A DNA stretch of 64,000 nt from Chrysogorgia sp. JL179-B06 (GCA_035772405.1 JAYKKM010000218.1:310001-374000), one strand, 5' to 3'; shown: positions 1-13,396, counted from the first letter of the stretch. Notes: a model not told the origin generated them from the letters alone. A program made the numbers and translations.

Positions 1-366
1 TCATGTGGTGGTCAAGGACGACTCCAAGATATTTGTAGGATTTTGTTTCATGGACAACAGTATTATTTATTTCGATTTGTATCCTACTGCTTTTAGAGAG
101 ACGTTGTGGTGTGCCGTACAAAACAAACTCTGTTTTCCCTTTATTTTGGTTCAAATATAGGTTGTTCGTATTTAGCCATTGGAATACGCTGTTACATTGC
201 CTAGTGAGCACTTCTTGGATTTGGATAGGGTCCTTATTTGCGTAGTATACAGCAGTATCGTCGGCATATAATATCGATTCAGCCTCATCAATAGCCATCT
301 GCATGTCGTTTATTAGGACATTAAAGAGTAGAGGACCTAATATCGATCCTTGCGGAACACCATAGG
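1..366 (-). pseudogene. Element A RT, C-terminal part (partial at window edge)
   Basis: On the minus strand this encodes the RT section with GVPQGS followed by YADD and the thumb region, identical to 18404-18767. It continues past the left edge of the window. It is out of frame with the upstream RT ORF because of a single-base deletion just before GVPQGS. Confidence 0.85.
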
Positions 367-1440
367 TTATGGGTTGGACTTTACCCCATCAAATACAACT
401 ATTTGGCTTCGATTGAATAGATAATTCTTTAACCATTCAATCTCGGTAGAATGGATCCCATAATACCGAAGTTTCTCTAATAAGCAAGCGTGATGGACCG
501 TATCGAATGCCTTTCGGAAATCCATAAAGACCACACCGGTAAGGAGACCACTATCCATATTACATCTTATGTCGTCCACCAAACGAGTAACTGCATGGAC
601 TGTGGATCTGTTTGGTCTAAATCCAAATTGATTTGGGCAAAGCATGTTGTTGGTCTCAAGATATTCACTTAATTGTTTGTAGACAACTTTTTCAATTATT
701 TTAGAAAAAACCGTTGTGACAGAAATAGGACGATAGTTATCTAGGTTAGATTTTTCATTAGATTTGTAGACAGGCAGGACTTTTGCTTGTTTTTCAGATG
801 TTGGAAAAATTCCTGATTTTAGGCTTTGATTAATCAGAACTGATAAAGGAACAGCAAGTTCCTCAGCACCGTCTTTTATCAGTCTTGGAGGTATGTCGTC
901 GATGCCAGGACTTTTGGACGCCTTAAGTGCTTTGATAATGTTAAAAACCTGTATTGGTGTTACTTCTGTAAAATAGAAGCGGTAATCATTTGGATTGATG
1001 TAATTACCAAGAGATGTAAATGAACATGATTTCCAGGCGGGATAGGACAAGTTGGTGATTGAGTTTTGCAGCGTCAAAGCAACAGAGCTAAAGAAGTTAC
1101 AAAAGGCATTCGATATAACGGTCCTATCAAATGTCATTAAATCATTGATAAGAAATTACTTAGCTGTCGATTTTTTGTCGTTTACAGGATAACTTTGTTT
1201 CATCCGAGACCAGAAGTCTTTAGGCTTATTAATGCTTTCATGAAATAGATTTCTGTGGAAATTTGATTTTGCTTTCCGAATGGCAGATGTAGTTAAATTT
1301 CGCATACGTTTATAATCATCCCAGTCCTTTTTCTGTTTTGATCGTTCAGCCTTCTTCAGGAGGTAGTCGCGGCTATTAATTTTAGTTCTAATATCAGATG
1401 TCAGCCAGGGGCAGTCTCTTCCAGCCACTCTTTTTTCCAT
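367..1440 (-). pseudogene. Element A linker and RT palm (unit C, copy 1)
   Basis: Two open stretches in the same frame, 1440-1156 (linker, CPWLTSDI motif, typical of the endonuclease-RT spacer) and 1137-367 (RT), are separated by an in-frame TAA. The RT shows SPGIDDIP, NYRPISV, QFGFRPNRST and motif A VFMDFRKAFD, with the catalytic Asp near residue 206 of the 256-residue stretch. Reading stops at a one-base deletion right before GVPQGS. The same stop and deletion occur in every copy of A, so they predate the amplification. Confidence 0.88.
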
Positions 1441-1572
1441 TTTTGGGGCATGTTTGTTAATAATAATAATAATAACACATTTTATATAGCGCCTCTATCC
1501 ATGACAATGATCAGGGCACTTTACAATAACAATTTAAGTACATAATCTAACAAAAATAAAAATATCTGTCAA

Positions 1573-3012
1573 TCAAGAAAAACTGTTACTAAAAAGATAT
1601 TTTTTGAGTTTCTTCTTAAAAATGTCAATAGAAAAAGATTGTCTAATGTCAAATGGTAACGAGTTCCAAAGTGACGGAGCTGCCACAGAAAAGGCTCTCT
1701 TTCCATACGTTTCCAGTTTAAATTTTGGAACAACCAGAAAACCTTTCGAGGAGGAACGTAAGTTTCGAGATGGCACATAGTCAACGAGAAGATCTTGAAT
1801 GTATTTCGGAGCTATCTTTTTCTGAGCTTTGAATGTGAGGAGCAAAATTTTAAACACAATTCTGTTTTCAACGGGCAGCCAATGAAGCGCTTTCAGAACT
1901 GGTGAGATATGCTCAAATCTATTGGAATTGGTGATTAGGCGGGCAGCACAATTCTGTGCATGTTGAAGCTTCTGAATGAGGTACTTCGGGACACCAAAAA
2001 GTAGGCCATTGCAATTATCAAGCCTGGAGGAAATGAATGCATGAACAATAGCCTCAACAGCATAATTAGGCAAATATCTCCTGATCTTCCGAATTTTAGC
2101 TATGTGTGAGAAAGCAGACCTACAAACAGACGTAATTTGCTTTTCCATGGACAAATTTTGATCAAAAACAACTCCAATGTTATTTGCGAATGCAGATGGT
2201 TTAATAGGCTCGTCACCAATAATAATAGAGTTTAGCATAGGTTGATGTTTGTATCTTGAATGAACAACCAACAATTTAGTCTTATCATCGTTTAGCTTGA
2301 GAAAGTTAGATTGCATCCATTTCCTGATGTCATTGATGCAGAGTTCCATAGAACTCTTTGCAGCCTCAAGGCCAGCATAGTCATTGGAGGGAAAAGAAAG
2401 ATATAGCTGTGTGTCATCAGCGTACATGTGATATGATACATTATGCAATCGAACTACGTCGGCTAGCGGAGAAATGTAGAGGGAAAACAGTATTGGTCCA
2501 AGTACCGAACCTTGAGGAACACCAAAAGGGAGACCATACCAAGGTGAGGTTGAACCATTAACCAATACTGCCTGTCGACGATCAGATAAATAAGACTCAA
2601 ACCACCGTAAAACTTTGTGTTTCATTCCAAACCTAGTTGACAGTCTATCTAACATGATGGCATGGTCAATGGTGTCAAATGCGGCACTAAGGTCAAGCAA
2701 AAGGAGGATGACAGAGCAACCATTATCCAAGGCAATAAGTAGGTCATTCTGAACACGGATTAATGCGGTCTCAGTGCTGTGATGTTCTTTGTAGGCAGAC
2801 TGGTAGAGTTCAAGAAGGTTGTTTGCCTTAAGATGATCCACAGTTTGCAATGCCACAGCTTTCTCTGTTATTTTAGAGATAAATGGTAAATTCGAGAGAG
2901 GACGAAAATTTTTCAGATTCTCAGAGTCAGAGGATGACTTCTTTAAGGATGGCATACAAAGCGTCCTTGAATTGAGCTGGCATAACAGATGATTGGAGAG
3001 ATAGGTTAACAA
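1573..3012 (-). pseudogene. Element B RT (unit C, copy 1)
   Basis: 479-residue open stretch with LDLSAAFDT (motif A), [11 protein letters not shown] (motif B), YADDTQLY (motif C) and the C-terminal WNSLP and IRQSFS segments typical of L2/CR1-like elements. It is followed by a 3' UTR ending in GCGCTATATAAA and an ATT repeat near 1457. It is separated from the endonuclease ORF by a 2-base frameshift near 2950. Confidence 0.88.
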
Positions 3013-5162
3013 TTTTAGTTATAGCAGGTAGTATGACGTGTAGGCATTCTTTGAGAACTGGAGTAGGCAATGGGTCAGAGGCACAAGACTTTGAAGGAGA
3101 CAAACGAATCAACTTCTCAATTTCAGATGAATTGAGTGCATTGAACTCAGTCATTTCAGACAAATCAGTGTTAATGCAAGACATAGGTGGAACGGTGTCG
3201 TGAGATGGAGGAGAAAGACTGTGGCGAATTTTTTCAATTTTTTCACTGAAAAAACTGGCAAATTTATCTGCTAATTCAGATGATGATAATGATGGCAGTA
3301 TATGTATAGTTTTTCGTCCAAGCAGGTGATCTACAATCTTGAATAAGGCCTTCTGGTTACCGCAAGTGCTATTAATAGCAGAAACAAAGTACTCAGACTT
3401 GGACAAAGCCATTAAATCTTGGACAGATCTGCACTGCGATATATAGGTGCTATGATCCACAGGACACTTAGATCTACGCCAACGACGCTCCAGTTTCCTC
3501 CGCGTTTTCTTCTCAGCATCAATTTTAGAAGTATACCAGGGGGCAGATGGTCTCAATGATATAACTTTTGATTTCTCAGGAGCATGGTTATCTAGAGTAT
3601 TACGCAGTACAGTATTATAGCAGTCAACAAATTTGGAGAGATCATCTGTAACAGGAAAACTCAAAGACAAAGATGCTTGAATATCATCACAAAAAGATGC
3701 ACGATCAATTCCACGAATATTGCGATAGAGAATTTTCTTCCTTGCTTTTGGAGGCTTACCAAGTGGTAGTGAAGCATGAACAGCGAAATGATCCGACAAA
3801 CCAATATCTCTTACCCAAATGCCAGATAGTGTTTTATCAGATGACCGGGTAATGATTAAGTCCAAAATGTGGTGACTGGAATGAGTAGGTGAATTAACAT
3901 TCTGAATTAAATCAAAGGTTTCAAGAAGGCGTGTAAATTTCTTAGTGCTAGAAGTACTCAGTTCATCTAAATGAATGTTGAAATCTCCAGATACCAGTAA
4001 CAAACTGCCAAATGTAGCCACATGCTCCATAAGACCAGAAAATTCACGACAGAAGTCGTCAAGATTAGCATTTGGAGGTCTATAAACGACTATAATCCTG
4101 AAACTTTTGGTGGAGAAATTACAGATGATTTGCATAAACTCAAAGGATTCCATATGTTGGCCAACCTCTTCCTTAAATAGAATACCAACACCACCTCCTC
4201 GACGTGAAGGTCTGGGACAATGAATAAAATTATACCCAGTGGGGCAAAGTTCATGTATCAAGGGAGCATCAGTTTCACCTGGCTCCAACCATGTCTCCGT
4301 AAGCGCTAAAATATCAATGTCATTATCAACTGTGTAATCCTTGATTGATAAAATTTTGTTTCGGACAGAACGTGAGTTAAATAGACGGAAACTCAGATGT
4401 TGCATATTTATAGGTTTCGACATAACAGAAGAGATATTTAGCAATTTATCAGTCTGAGTAATCGGAATTTACTTTCAGATTAGACTCATTTCTTGTGACA
4501 AATACTGGCTTTAATTTGATTTGACGAAGCGTGACGACAACTGGAATATGATGAAGGACATTCCTACTTGATCTCGTGCGGTCAAACTGTATATTCCTAC
4601 CGGCTCTCTTTCCTCTATACCTCAATAAGTTGTTGTTCTTAAGGTCAGCCAAGAGGGACGATGTAGGAGTACAGCTATAGAAGCGACGAATATCAAAAAG
4701 TTGGTGGCTACTATAATTTGTTGAAGGTCCGCTCGAATAAGCACGTTTATTTGCATGTTGATTAGAATGTGTAATTTTCTTGACAATTTTCAAGCATGTA
4801 GTAGAGATCAAACTGATGGAGCTGCTAGGACCAGGATTAACCTCAATATCAATATAAATAGTAATATCGATCAATGGTTGATATCCGGGAACAGCCAGCA
4901 AGGTATATCCATGTTTATGCCACTTGAAGAGAGGTCGACGAAGCCCTTCTTTTAAACCTGATACGATTAATCTTCTATGTGTAACACGTAGATAGAAAAT
5001 TTCAAATTCTTCACCCAAAGCAACTGCAACGATCAATCCATCGCTCCTCAAACACACTACGTTAACAGAAGAAGTTGTAGGCAACTTATAGTGGCAGCCC
5101 CAGCGATTAAAACAAATCAAATAGATAATAAACCACGGAGCGAAAATATTCGTGGCAGCCAT
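2927..5162 (-). pseudogene. Element B 2A and endonuclease region (unit C, copy 1)
   Basis: N-terminal ORF 5162-4449 (hydrophobic start, 2A motif DIEVNPGP) and ORF 4444-2927 (endonuclease and linker) are split by an extra T near 4471 that copy 2 of the same unit lacks. The endonuclease has ALTETWL, YRPPN, SGDFN and LSDH. This copy lacks the DSIRVK segment before EEVGQ. Confidence 0.85.
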
Positions 5163-5171
5163 ACTGGCGCC

Positions 5172-6116
5172 TTATGCAACTATTTTAACTATTTTAACTA
5201 TTTTATTAACATATAGTTTGAATAGGTTCCATGCTGAGTTAAAGTCATCAATTAGGATTTGGTCCCATGGGAGTTCCTGAAGATCAGATTTAAAAGATTC
5301 TTTTGAATAGAACTTATAGTTCCGGGCAAATATTTTGCGGGGCCTGTATTTCTTACAATTCATCTTTCGAATAACCCCAATCAGATGATGGTCGCTAAAG
5401 CCAGACTCAATAGAGAAAGCATTGGAAATATTGGCGTCATGAGTCACAAAAGTTAGGTCAATTAGTGTATCTGTTTTGGTAGTTGATCTAGTCGGTTGTT
5501 TTATCATTTGTTGGAAATTATGAATTCTCATTATATCCTTCAAGTCCCTTTGTTCGTTTTGTCGTAAGTAATCACAATTGAAATCCCCAATGATGATAAT
5601 CTCTTTGTCGTCGACCAGAGCTGTCGTTAAGACATTATTAAAATCAGCATTAAAATTTTTATTCAAATATTTTGAGGAATGAGGAGGGCGATAGCATACA
5701 CATAGAAGAATTGATTTCGAATTTTTGACAAATAATTCCACCCAAATATTTTCTATTTTGTCTATTTCAAGATCTGGGCATCTTTTCCATTCCATGTCAC
5801 TACGAAGATATAGACATACTCCACCCCCTGATCCCGTTCTCCTATCGTTTCTTACAACATCATAACCATCAATACGGATTTCATAGTCATTAATTGAACT
5901 GTTAAGCTTCGATTCAGTAACCCCAAAGGCATGAATATTTTTTCCTGTCTCTTGAAGCAACAATTTTACATGACTCAGCTTCGATAATAGACCATTAACG
6001 TTTTGATGTAATATTTTTAAGCCCTTTGGTTTTAAGCAACTTCTCAGTTTATTCCAAATTGTAGGCCCTTGTTCAATATCTTGAGAATCATTAGCATTGC
6101 AAACAGAACAATACAA
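5172..6116 (-). pseudogene. Element A endonuclease (unit C, copy 1)
   Basis: APE-type endonuclease with HQNVNG, FGVTESKL, YRPPH, IGDFNCD and SGFSDHH. The N-terminal YCSVC is the last Cys pair of the PHD finger. The upstream PHD half is missing because the unit joins directly to the RT of the neighbouring unit. The C-terminus (KIVKIVKIVA) is read into the 5' junction of the inserted element B. Confidence 0.87.
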
Positions 6117-6163
6117 ATGTTCTTGCTCTTCTTCAAATATCGATCCTTGCGGAACACCATAGG

Positions 6164-7240
6164 TTATGGGTTGGACTTTACCCCATCAAATACAACTATT
6201 TGGCTTCGATTGAATAGATAATTATTTAACCATTCAATCTCGGTAGAATGGATCCCATAATACCGAAGTTTCTCTAATAAGCAAGCGTGATGGACCGTAT
6301 CGAATGCCTTTCGGAAATCCATAAAGACCACACCGGTAAGGAGACCACTATCCATATTACATCTTATGTCGTCCACCAAACGAGTAACTGCATGGACTGT
6401 GGATCTGTTTGGTCTAAATCCAAATTGATTTGGGCAAAGCATGTTGTTGGTCTCAAGATATTCACTTAATTGTTTGTAGACAACTTTTTCAATTATTTTA
6501 GAAAAAAAACCGTTGTGACAGAAATAGGACGATAGTTATCTACGTTAGATTTTTCATTAGATTTGTAGACAGGCAGGACTTTTGCTTGTTTTTTCAGATG
6601 TTGGAAAAATTCCTGATTTTAGGCTTTGATTAATCAGAACTGATAAAGGAACAGCAAGTTCCTCAGCACCGTCTTTTATCAGTCTTGGAGGTATGTCGTC
6701 GATGCCAGGACTTTTGGACGCCTTAAGTGCTTTGATAATGTTAAAAACCTGTATTGGTGTTACTTCTGTAAAATAGAAGCAGTAATCATTTGGATTGATG
6801 TAATTACCAAGAGATGTAAATGAACATGATTTCCAGGCGGGATAGGACAAGTTGGTGATTGAGTTTTGCAGCGTCAAAGCAACAGAGCTAAAGAAGTTAC
6901 AAAAGGCATTCGATATAACGGTCCTATCAAATGTCATTAAATCATTGATAAGAAATTACTTAGCTGTCGATTTTTTGTCGTTTACAGGATAACTTTGTTT
7001 GATCCGAGACCAGAAGTCTTTAGGCTTATTAATGCTTTCATGAAATAGATTTCTGTGGAAATTTGATTTTGCTTTCCGAATGGCAGATGTAGTTAAATTT
7101 CGCATACGTTTATAATCATCCCAGTCCTTTTTATGTTTTGATCGTTCAGCCTTCTTCAGGAGGTAGTCGCGGCTATTAATTTTAGTTCTAATATCAGATG
7201 TCAGCCAGGGGCAGTCTCTTCCAGCCACTCTTTTTTCCAT
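6164..7240 (-). pseudogene. Element A linker and RT palm (unit B, copy 1)
   Basis: Linker 7240-6956, RT pieces 6937-6557 and 6442-6164. This copy has two extra frameshifts compared with 24569-25642: an added T near 6590 and a longer A-run near 6510. The shared in-frame TAA between linker and RT is present. Confidence 0.86.
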
Positions 7241-7372
7241 TTTTGGGGCATGTTTGTTAATAATAATAATAATAACACATTTTATATAGCGCCTCTATCC
7301 ATGACAATGATCAGGGCACTTTACAATAACAATTTAAGTACATAATCTAACAAAAATAAAAATATCTGTCAA

Positions 7373-8656
7373 TCAAGAAAAACTGTTACTAAAAAGATAT
7401 TTTTTGAGTTTCTTCTTAAAAATGTCAATAGAAAAAGATTGTCTAATGTCAAATGGTAACGAGTTCCAAAGTGACGGAGCTGCCACAGAAAAGGCTCTCT
7501 TTCCATACGTTTCCAGTTTAAATTTTGGAACAACCAGAAAACCTTTCGAGGAGGAACGTAAGTTTCGAGATGGCACATAGTCAACGAGAAGATCTTGAAT
7601 GTATTTCGGAGCTATCTTTTTCTGAGCTTTGAATGTGAGGAGCAAAATTTTAAACACAATTCTGTTTTCAACGGGCAGCCAATGAAGCGCTTTCAGAACT
7701 GGTGAGATATGCTCAAATCTATTGGAATTGGTGATTAGGCGGGCAGCACAATTCTGTGCATGTTGAAGCTTCTGAATGAGGTACTTCGGGACACCAAAAA
7801 GTAGGCCATTGCAATTATCAAGCCTGGAGGAAATGAATGCATGAACAATAGCCTCAACAGCATAATTAGGCAAATATCTCCTGATCTTCCGAATTTTAGC
7901 TATGTGTGAGAAAGCAGACCTACAAACAGACGTAATTTGCTTTTCCATGGACAAATTTTGATCAAAAACAACTCCAATGTTATTTGCGAATGCAGATGGT
8001 TTAATAGGCTCGTCACCAATAATAATAGAGTTTAGCATAGGTTGATGTTTGTATCTTGAATGAACAACCAACAATTTAGTCTTATCATCGTTTAGCTTGA
8101 GAAAGTTAGATTGCATCCATTTCCTGATGTCATTGATGCAGAGTTCCATAGAACTCTTTGCAGCCTCAAGGCCAGCATAGTCATTGGAGGGAAAAGAAAG
8201 ATATAGCTGTGTGTCATCAGCGTACATGTGATATGATACATTATGCAATCGAACTACGTCGGCTAGCGGAGAAATGTAGAGGGAAAACAGTATTGGTCCA
8301 AGTACCGAACCTTGAGGAACACCAAAAGGGAGACCATACCAAGGTGAGGTTGAACCATTAACCAATACTGCCTGTCGACGATCAGATAAATAAGACTCAA
8401 ACCACCGTAAAACTTTGTGTTTCATTCCAAACCTAGTTGACAGTCTATCTAACATGATGGCATGGTCAATGGTGTCAAATGCGGCACTAAGGTCAAGCAA
8501 AAGGAGGATGACAGAGCAACCATTATCCAAGGCAATAAGTAGGTCATTCTGAACACGGATTAATGCAGTCTCAGTGCTGTGATGTTCTTTGTAGGCAGAC
8601 TGGTAGAGTTCAAGAAGGTTGTTTGCCTTAAGATGATCCACAGTTTGCAATGCCAC
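7373..8656 (-). pseudogene. Element B RT (unit B, copy 1)
   Basis: 427-residue stretch with LDLSAAFDT at about residues 54-62, FGVPQGS at 111-117 and YADD at 145-148. Its upstream part is out of frame because two bases are missing in the CTGAGTCAG region near 8720. Confidence 0.88.
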
Positions 8657-8672
8657 AGCTTTCTCTGTTATT

Positions 8673-10980
8673 TTAGAGATAAATGGTAAATTCGAGAGAG
8701 GACGAAAATTTTTCAGATTCTGAGTCAGAGGATGACTTCTTTAAGGATGGCATTAACAAAGCGTCCTTGAATTGAGCTGGCATAACAGATGATTGGAGAG
8801 ATAGGTTAACAATTTTAGTTATAGCAGGTAGTATGACGTGTAGGCATTCTTTGAGAACTGGAGTAGGCAATGGGTCAGAGGCACAAGACTTTGAAGGAGA
8901 CAAACGAATCAACTTCTCAATTTCAGATGAATTGAGTGCATTGAACTCAGTCATTTCAGACAAATCAGTGTTAATGCAAGACATAGGTGGAACGGTGTCG
9001 TGAGATGGAGGAGAAAGACTGTGGCGAATTTTTTTCAATTTTTTCACTGAAAAAACTGGCAAATTTATCTGCTAATTCAGATGATGATAATGATGGCAGT
9101 ATATGTATAGTTTTTCGTCCAAGCAGGTGATCTACAATCTTGAATAAGGCCTTCTGGTTACCGCAAGTGCTATTAATAGCAGAAACAAAGTACTCAGACT
9201 TGGACAAAGCCATTAAATCTTGGACAGATCTGCACTGCGATATATAGGTGCTATGATCCACAGGACACTTAGATCTACGCCAACGACGCTCCAGTTTCCT
9301 CCGCGTTTTCTTCTCAGCATCAATTTTAGAAGTATACCAGGGGGCAGATGGTCTCAATGATATAACTTTTGATTTCTCAGGAGCATGGTTATCTAGAGTA
9401 TTACGCAGTACAGTATTATAGCAGTCAACAAATTTGGAGAGATCATCTGTAACAGGAAAACTCAAAGACAAAGATGCTTGAATATCATCACAAAAAGATG
9501 CACGATCAATTCCACGAATATTGCGATAGAGAATTTTCTTCCTTGCTTTTGGAGGCTTACCAAGTGGTAGTGAAGCATGAACAGCGAAATGATCCGACAA
9601 ACCAATATCTCTTACCCAAATGCCAGATAGTGTTTTATCAGATGACCGGGTGATGATTAAGTCCAAAATGTGGTGACTGGAATGAGTAGGTGAATTAACA
9701 TTCTGAATTAAATCAAAGGTTTCAAGAAGGCGTGTAAATTTCTTAGTGCTAGAAGTACTCAGTTCATCTAAATGAATGTTGAAATCTCCAGATACCAGTA
9801 ACAAACTGCCAAATGTAGCCACATGCTCCATAAGACCAGAAAATTCACGACAGAAGTCGTCAAGATTAGCATTTGGAGGTCTATAAACGACTATAATCCT
9901 GAAACTTTTGGTGGAGAAATTACAGATGATTTGCATAAACTCAAAGGATTCCATATGTTGGCCAACCTCTTCCTTAACACGAATAGAGTCCTTAAATAGA
10001 ATACCAACACCACCTCCTCGACGTGAAGGTCTGGGACAATGAATAAAATTATACCCAGTGGGGCAAAGTTCATGTATCAAGGGAGCATCAGTTTCACCTG
10101 GCTCCAACCATGTCTCCGTAAGCGCTAAAATATCAATGTCATTATCAACTGTGTAATCCTTGATTGATAAAATTTTGTTTCGGACAGAACGTGAGTTAAA
10201 TAGACGGAAACTCAGATGTTGCATATTTATAGGTTTCGACATAACAGAAGAGATATTTAGCAATTTATCAGTCTGAGTAATCGGAATTACTTTCAGATTA
10301 GACTCATTTCTTGTGACAAATACTGGCTTTAATTTGATTTGACGAAGCGTGACGACAACTGGAATATGATGAAGGACATTCCTACTTGATCTCGTGCGGT
10401 CAAACTGTATATTCCTACCGGCTCTCTTTCCTCTATACCTCAATAAGTTGTTGTTCTTAAGGTCAGCCAAGAGGGACGATGTAGGAGTACAGCTATAGAA
10501 GCGACGAATATCAAAAAGTTGGTGGCTACTATAATTTGTTGAAGGTCCGCTCGAATAAGCACGTTTATTTGCATGTTGATTAGAATGTGTAATTTTCTTG
10601 ACAATTTTCAAGCATGTAGTAGAGATCAAACTGATGGAGCTGCTAGGACCAGGATTAACCTCAATATCAATATAAATAGTAATATCGATCAATGGTTGAT
10701 ATCCGGGAACAGCCAGCAAGGTATATCCATGTTTATGCCACTTGAAGAGAGGTCGACGAAGCCCTTCTTTTAAACCTGATACGATTAATCTTCTATGTGT
10801 AACACGTAGATAGAAAATTTCAAATTCTTCACCCAAAGCAACTGCAACGATCAATCCATCGCTCCTCAAACACACTACGTTAACAGAAGAAGTTGTAGGC
10901 AACTTATAGTGGCAGCCCCAGCGATTAAAACAAATCAAATAGATAATAAACCACGGAGCGAAAATATTCGTGGCAGCCAT
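8673..10980 (-). pseudogene. Element B 2A and endonuclease region (unit B, copy 1)
   Basis: 669-residue ORF 10980-8971 (hydrophobic N-terminus, DIEVNPGP, endonuclease) continues out of frame into 9062-8673. The break is a T-run of seven near 9030, which has six Ts in copy 2 of the same unit (27430), where the frame stays open. Confidence 0.86.
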
Positions 10981-10989
10981 ACTGGCGCC

Positions 10990-11931
10990 TTATGCAACTA
11001 TTTTAACTATTTTAACTATTTTATTAACATATAGTTTGAATAGGTTCCATGCTGAGTTAAAGTCATCAATTAGGATTTGGTCCCATGGGAGTTCCTGAAG
11101 ATCAGATTTAAAAGATTCTTTTGAATAGAACTTATAGTTCCGGGCAAATATTTTGCGGGGCCTGTATTTCTTACAATTCATCTTTCGAATAACCCCAATC
11201 AGATGATGGTCGCTAAAGCCAGACTCAATAGAGAAAGCATTGGAAATATTGGCGTCATGAGTCACAAAAGTTAGGTCAATTAGTGTATCTGTTTTGGTAG
11301 TTGATCTAGTCGGTTGTTTTATCATTTGTTGGAAATTATGAATTCTCATTATATCCTTCAAGTCCCTTTGTTCGTTTTGTCGTAAGTAATCACAATTGAA
11401 ATCCCCAATGATGATAATCTCTTTGTCGTCGACCAGAGCTGTCGTTAAGACATTATTAAAATCAGCATTAAAATTTTTATTCAAATATTTTGAGGAATGA
11501 GGAGGGCGATAGCATACACATAGAAGAATTGATTTCGAATTTTTGACAAATAATTCCACCCAAATATTTTCTATTTTGTCTATTTCAAGATCTGGGCATC
11601 TTTTCCATTCCATGTCACTACGAAGATATAGACATACTCCACCCCCTGATCCCGTTCTCCTATCGTTTCTTACAACATAACCATCAATACGGATTTCATA
11701 GTAATTAATTGAACTGTTAAGCTTCGATTCAGTAACCCCAAAGGCATGAATATTTTTTCCTGTCTCTTGAAGCAACAATTTTACATGACTCAGCTTCGAT
11801 AATAGACCATTAACGTTTTGATGTAATATTTTTAAGCCCTTTGGTTTTAAGCAACTTCTCAGTTTATTCCAAATTGTAGGCCCTTGTTCAATATCTTGAG
11901 AATCATTAGCATTGCAAACAGAACAATACAA
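10990..11931 (-). pseudogene. Element A endonuclease (unit B, copy 1)
   Basis: Same domain as at 5172-6116. One Asp codon is missing in the IDGYVVRN segment and NYYE replaces NDYE, variants shared with 29391-30333. GDFN and SDHH are intact. Confidence 0.86.
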
Positions 11932-11978
11932 ATGTTCTTGCTCTTCTTCAAATATCGATCCTTGCGGAACACCATAGG

Positions 11979-13052
11979 TTATGGGTTGGACTTTACCCCA
12001 TCAAATACAACTATTTGGCTTCGATTGAATAGATAATTATTTAACCATTCAATCTCGGTAGAATGGATCCCATAATACCGAAGTTTCTCTAATAAGCAAG
12101 CGTGATGGACCGTATCGAATGCCTTTCGGAAATCCATAAAGACCACACCGGTAAGGAGACCACTATCCATATTACATCTTATGTCGTCCACCAAACGAGT
12201 AACTGCATGGACTGTGGATCTGTTTGGTCTAAATCCAAATTGATTTGGGCAAAGCATGTTGTTGGTCTCAAGATATTCACTTAATTGTTTGTAGACAACT
12301 TTTTCAATTATTTTAGAAAAAACCGTTGTGACAGAAATAGGACGATAGTTATCTACGTTAGATTTTTCATTAGATTTGTAGACAGGCAGGACTTTTGCTT
12401 GTTTTTCAGATGTTGGAAAAATTCCTGATTTTAGGCTTTGATTAATCAGAACTGATAAAGGAACAGCAAGTTCCTCAGCACCGTCTTTTATCAGTCTTGG
12501 AGGTATGTCGTCGATGCCAGGACTTTTGGACGCCTTAAGTGCTTTGATAATGTTAAAAACCTGTATTGGTGTTACTTCTGTAAAATAGAAGCAGTAATCA
12601 TTTGGATTGATGTAATTACCAAGAGATGTAAATGAATATGATTTCCAGGCGGGATAGGACAAGTTGGTGATTGAGTTTTGCAGCGTCAAAGCAACAGAGC
12701 TAAAGAAGTTACAAAAGGCATTCGATATAACGGTCCTATCAAATGTCATTAAATCATTGATAAGAAATTACTTAGCTGTCGATTTTTTGTCGTTTACAGG
12801 ATAACTTTGTTTGATCCGAGACCAGAAGTCTTTAGGCTTATTAATGCTTTCATGAAATAGATTTCTGTGGAAATTTGATTTTGCTTTCCGAATGGCAGAT
12901 GTAGTTAAATTTCGCATACGTTTATAATCATCCCAGTCCTTTTTATGTTTTGATCGTTCAGCCTTCTTCAGGAGGTAGTCGCGGCTATTAATTTTAGTTC
13001 TAATATCAGATGTCAGCCAGGGGCAGTCTCTTCCAGCCACTCTTTTTTCCAT
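11979..13052 (-). pseudogene. Element A linker and RT palm (unit A, copy 1)
   Basis: Linker 13052-12768, in-frame TAA, RT 12749-11979. It carries the WKSYSF variant that marks unit A (also 30381-31455) and keeps an uninterrupted 256-residue RT stretch. Confidence 0.87.
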
Positions 13053-13184
13053 TTTTGGGGCATGTTTGTTAATAATAATAATAATAACACATTTTATATA
13101 GCGCCTCTATCCATGACAATGATCAGGGCACTTTACAATAACAATTTAAGTACATAATCTAACAAAAATAAAAATATCTGTCAA

Positions 13185-13396
13185 TCAAGAAAAACTGTTA
13201 CTAAAAAGATATTTTTTGAGTTTCTTCTTAAAAATGTCAATAGAAAAAGATTGTCTAATGTCAAATGGTAACGAGTTCCAAAGTGACGGAGCTGCCACAG
13301 AAAAGGCTCTCTTTCCATACGTTTCCAGTTTAAATTTTGGAACAACCAGAAAACCTTTCGAGGAGGAACGTAAGTTTCGAGATGGCACATAGTCAA
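13185..13396 (-). pseudogene. Element B RT C-terminal stub (unit A, copy 1)
   Basis: Only the last 70 or so residues (LRSSSKGF to KKYLFSNSFS) remain before the duplication breakpoint at 13396. Upstream codons come from unrelated sequence. Confidence 0.85.

Larger units (their letters stand above)
339..6140 (-). repeat. Tandem unit C, copy 1
   Basis: About 5.8 kb head-to-tail unit: A linker and RT, whole B element (about 1457-5178), A endonuclease. The shared AATAT at 6136-6140 marks its junction with the next unit. Its B copy lacks six residues (DSIRVK) present in the other units. Confidence 0.9.
6136..11955 (-). repeat. Tandem unit B, copy 1
   Basis: Second unit of the left array, about 5815 bp, with B spanning about 7257-10994. 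The junction to the next unit is at 11951-11955. It corresponds to 24541-30357 in the right array. Confidence 0.9.
1..13396. repeat. Direct duplication, copy 1 (matches 18404-31799)
   Basis: Base 1 begins the same sequence as base 18404, and identity continues at a constant offset of 18403 bp until 13396/31799, where copy 1 breaks into unrelated sequence in the middle of element B's RT. Both copies contain the same series of tandem units with the same unit-specific variants (for example Lys versus Asn in the RT segment before YLFNRSQ). Differences noticed are almost all 1-2 base indels. The left edge lies outside the window. Confidence 0.93.
11951..13396 (-). repeat. Tandem unit A, copy 1, truncated
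   Basis: Third unit of the left array. It contains the A linker and RT and the 3' end of B (from about 13079), and is cut at 13396 where the 13.4 kb duplication ends. Confidence 0.88.

Noticed and set aside
490..672. Plus-strand 60-codon ORF repeated in every tandem unit, with similar 66- and 67-codon ORFs
   Set aside because: They lie entirely inside the minus-strand RT or endonuclease coding of elements A and B and repeat only because the units repeat.
1569..1784. 71-codon minus-strand ORF (MTMCHLETYVPPRK) in each unit
   Set aside because: Alternative frame of the C-terminal RT of element B.
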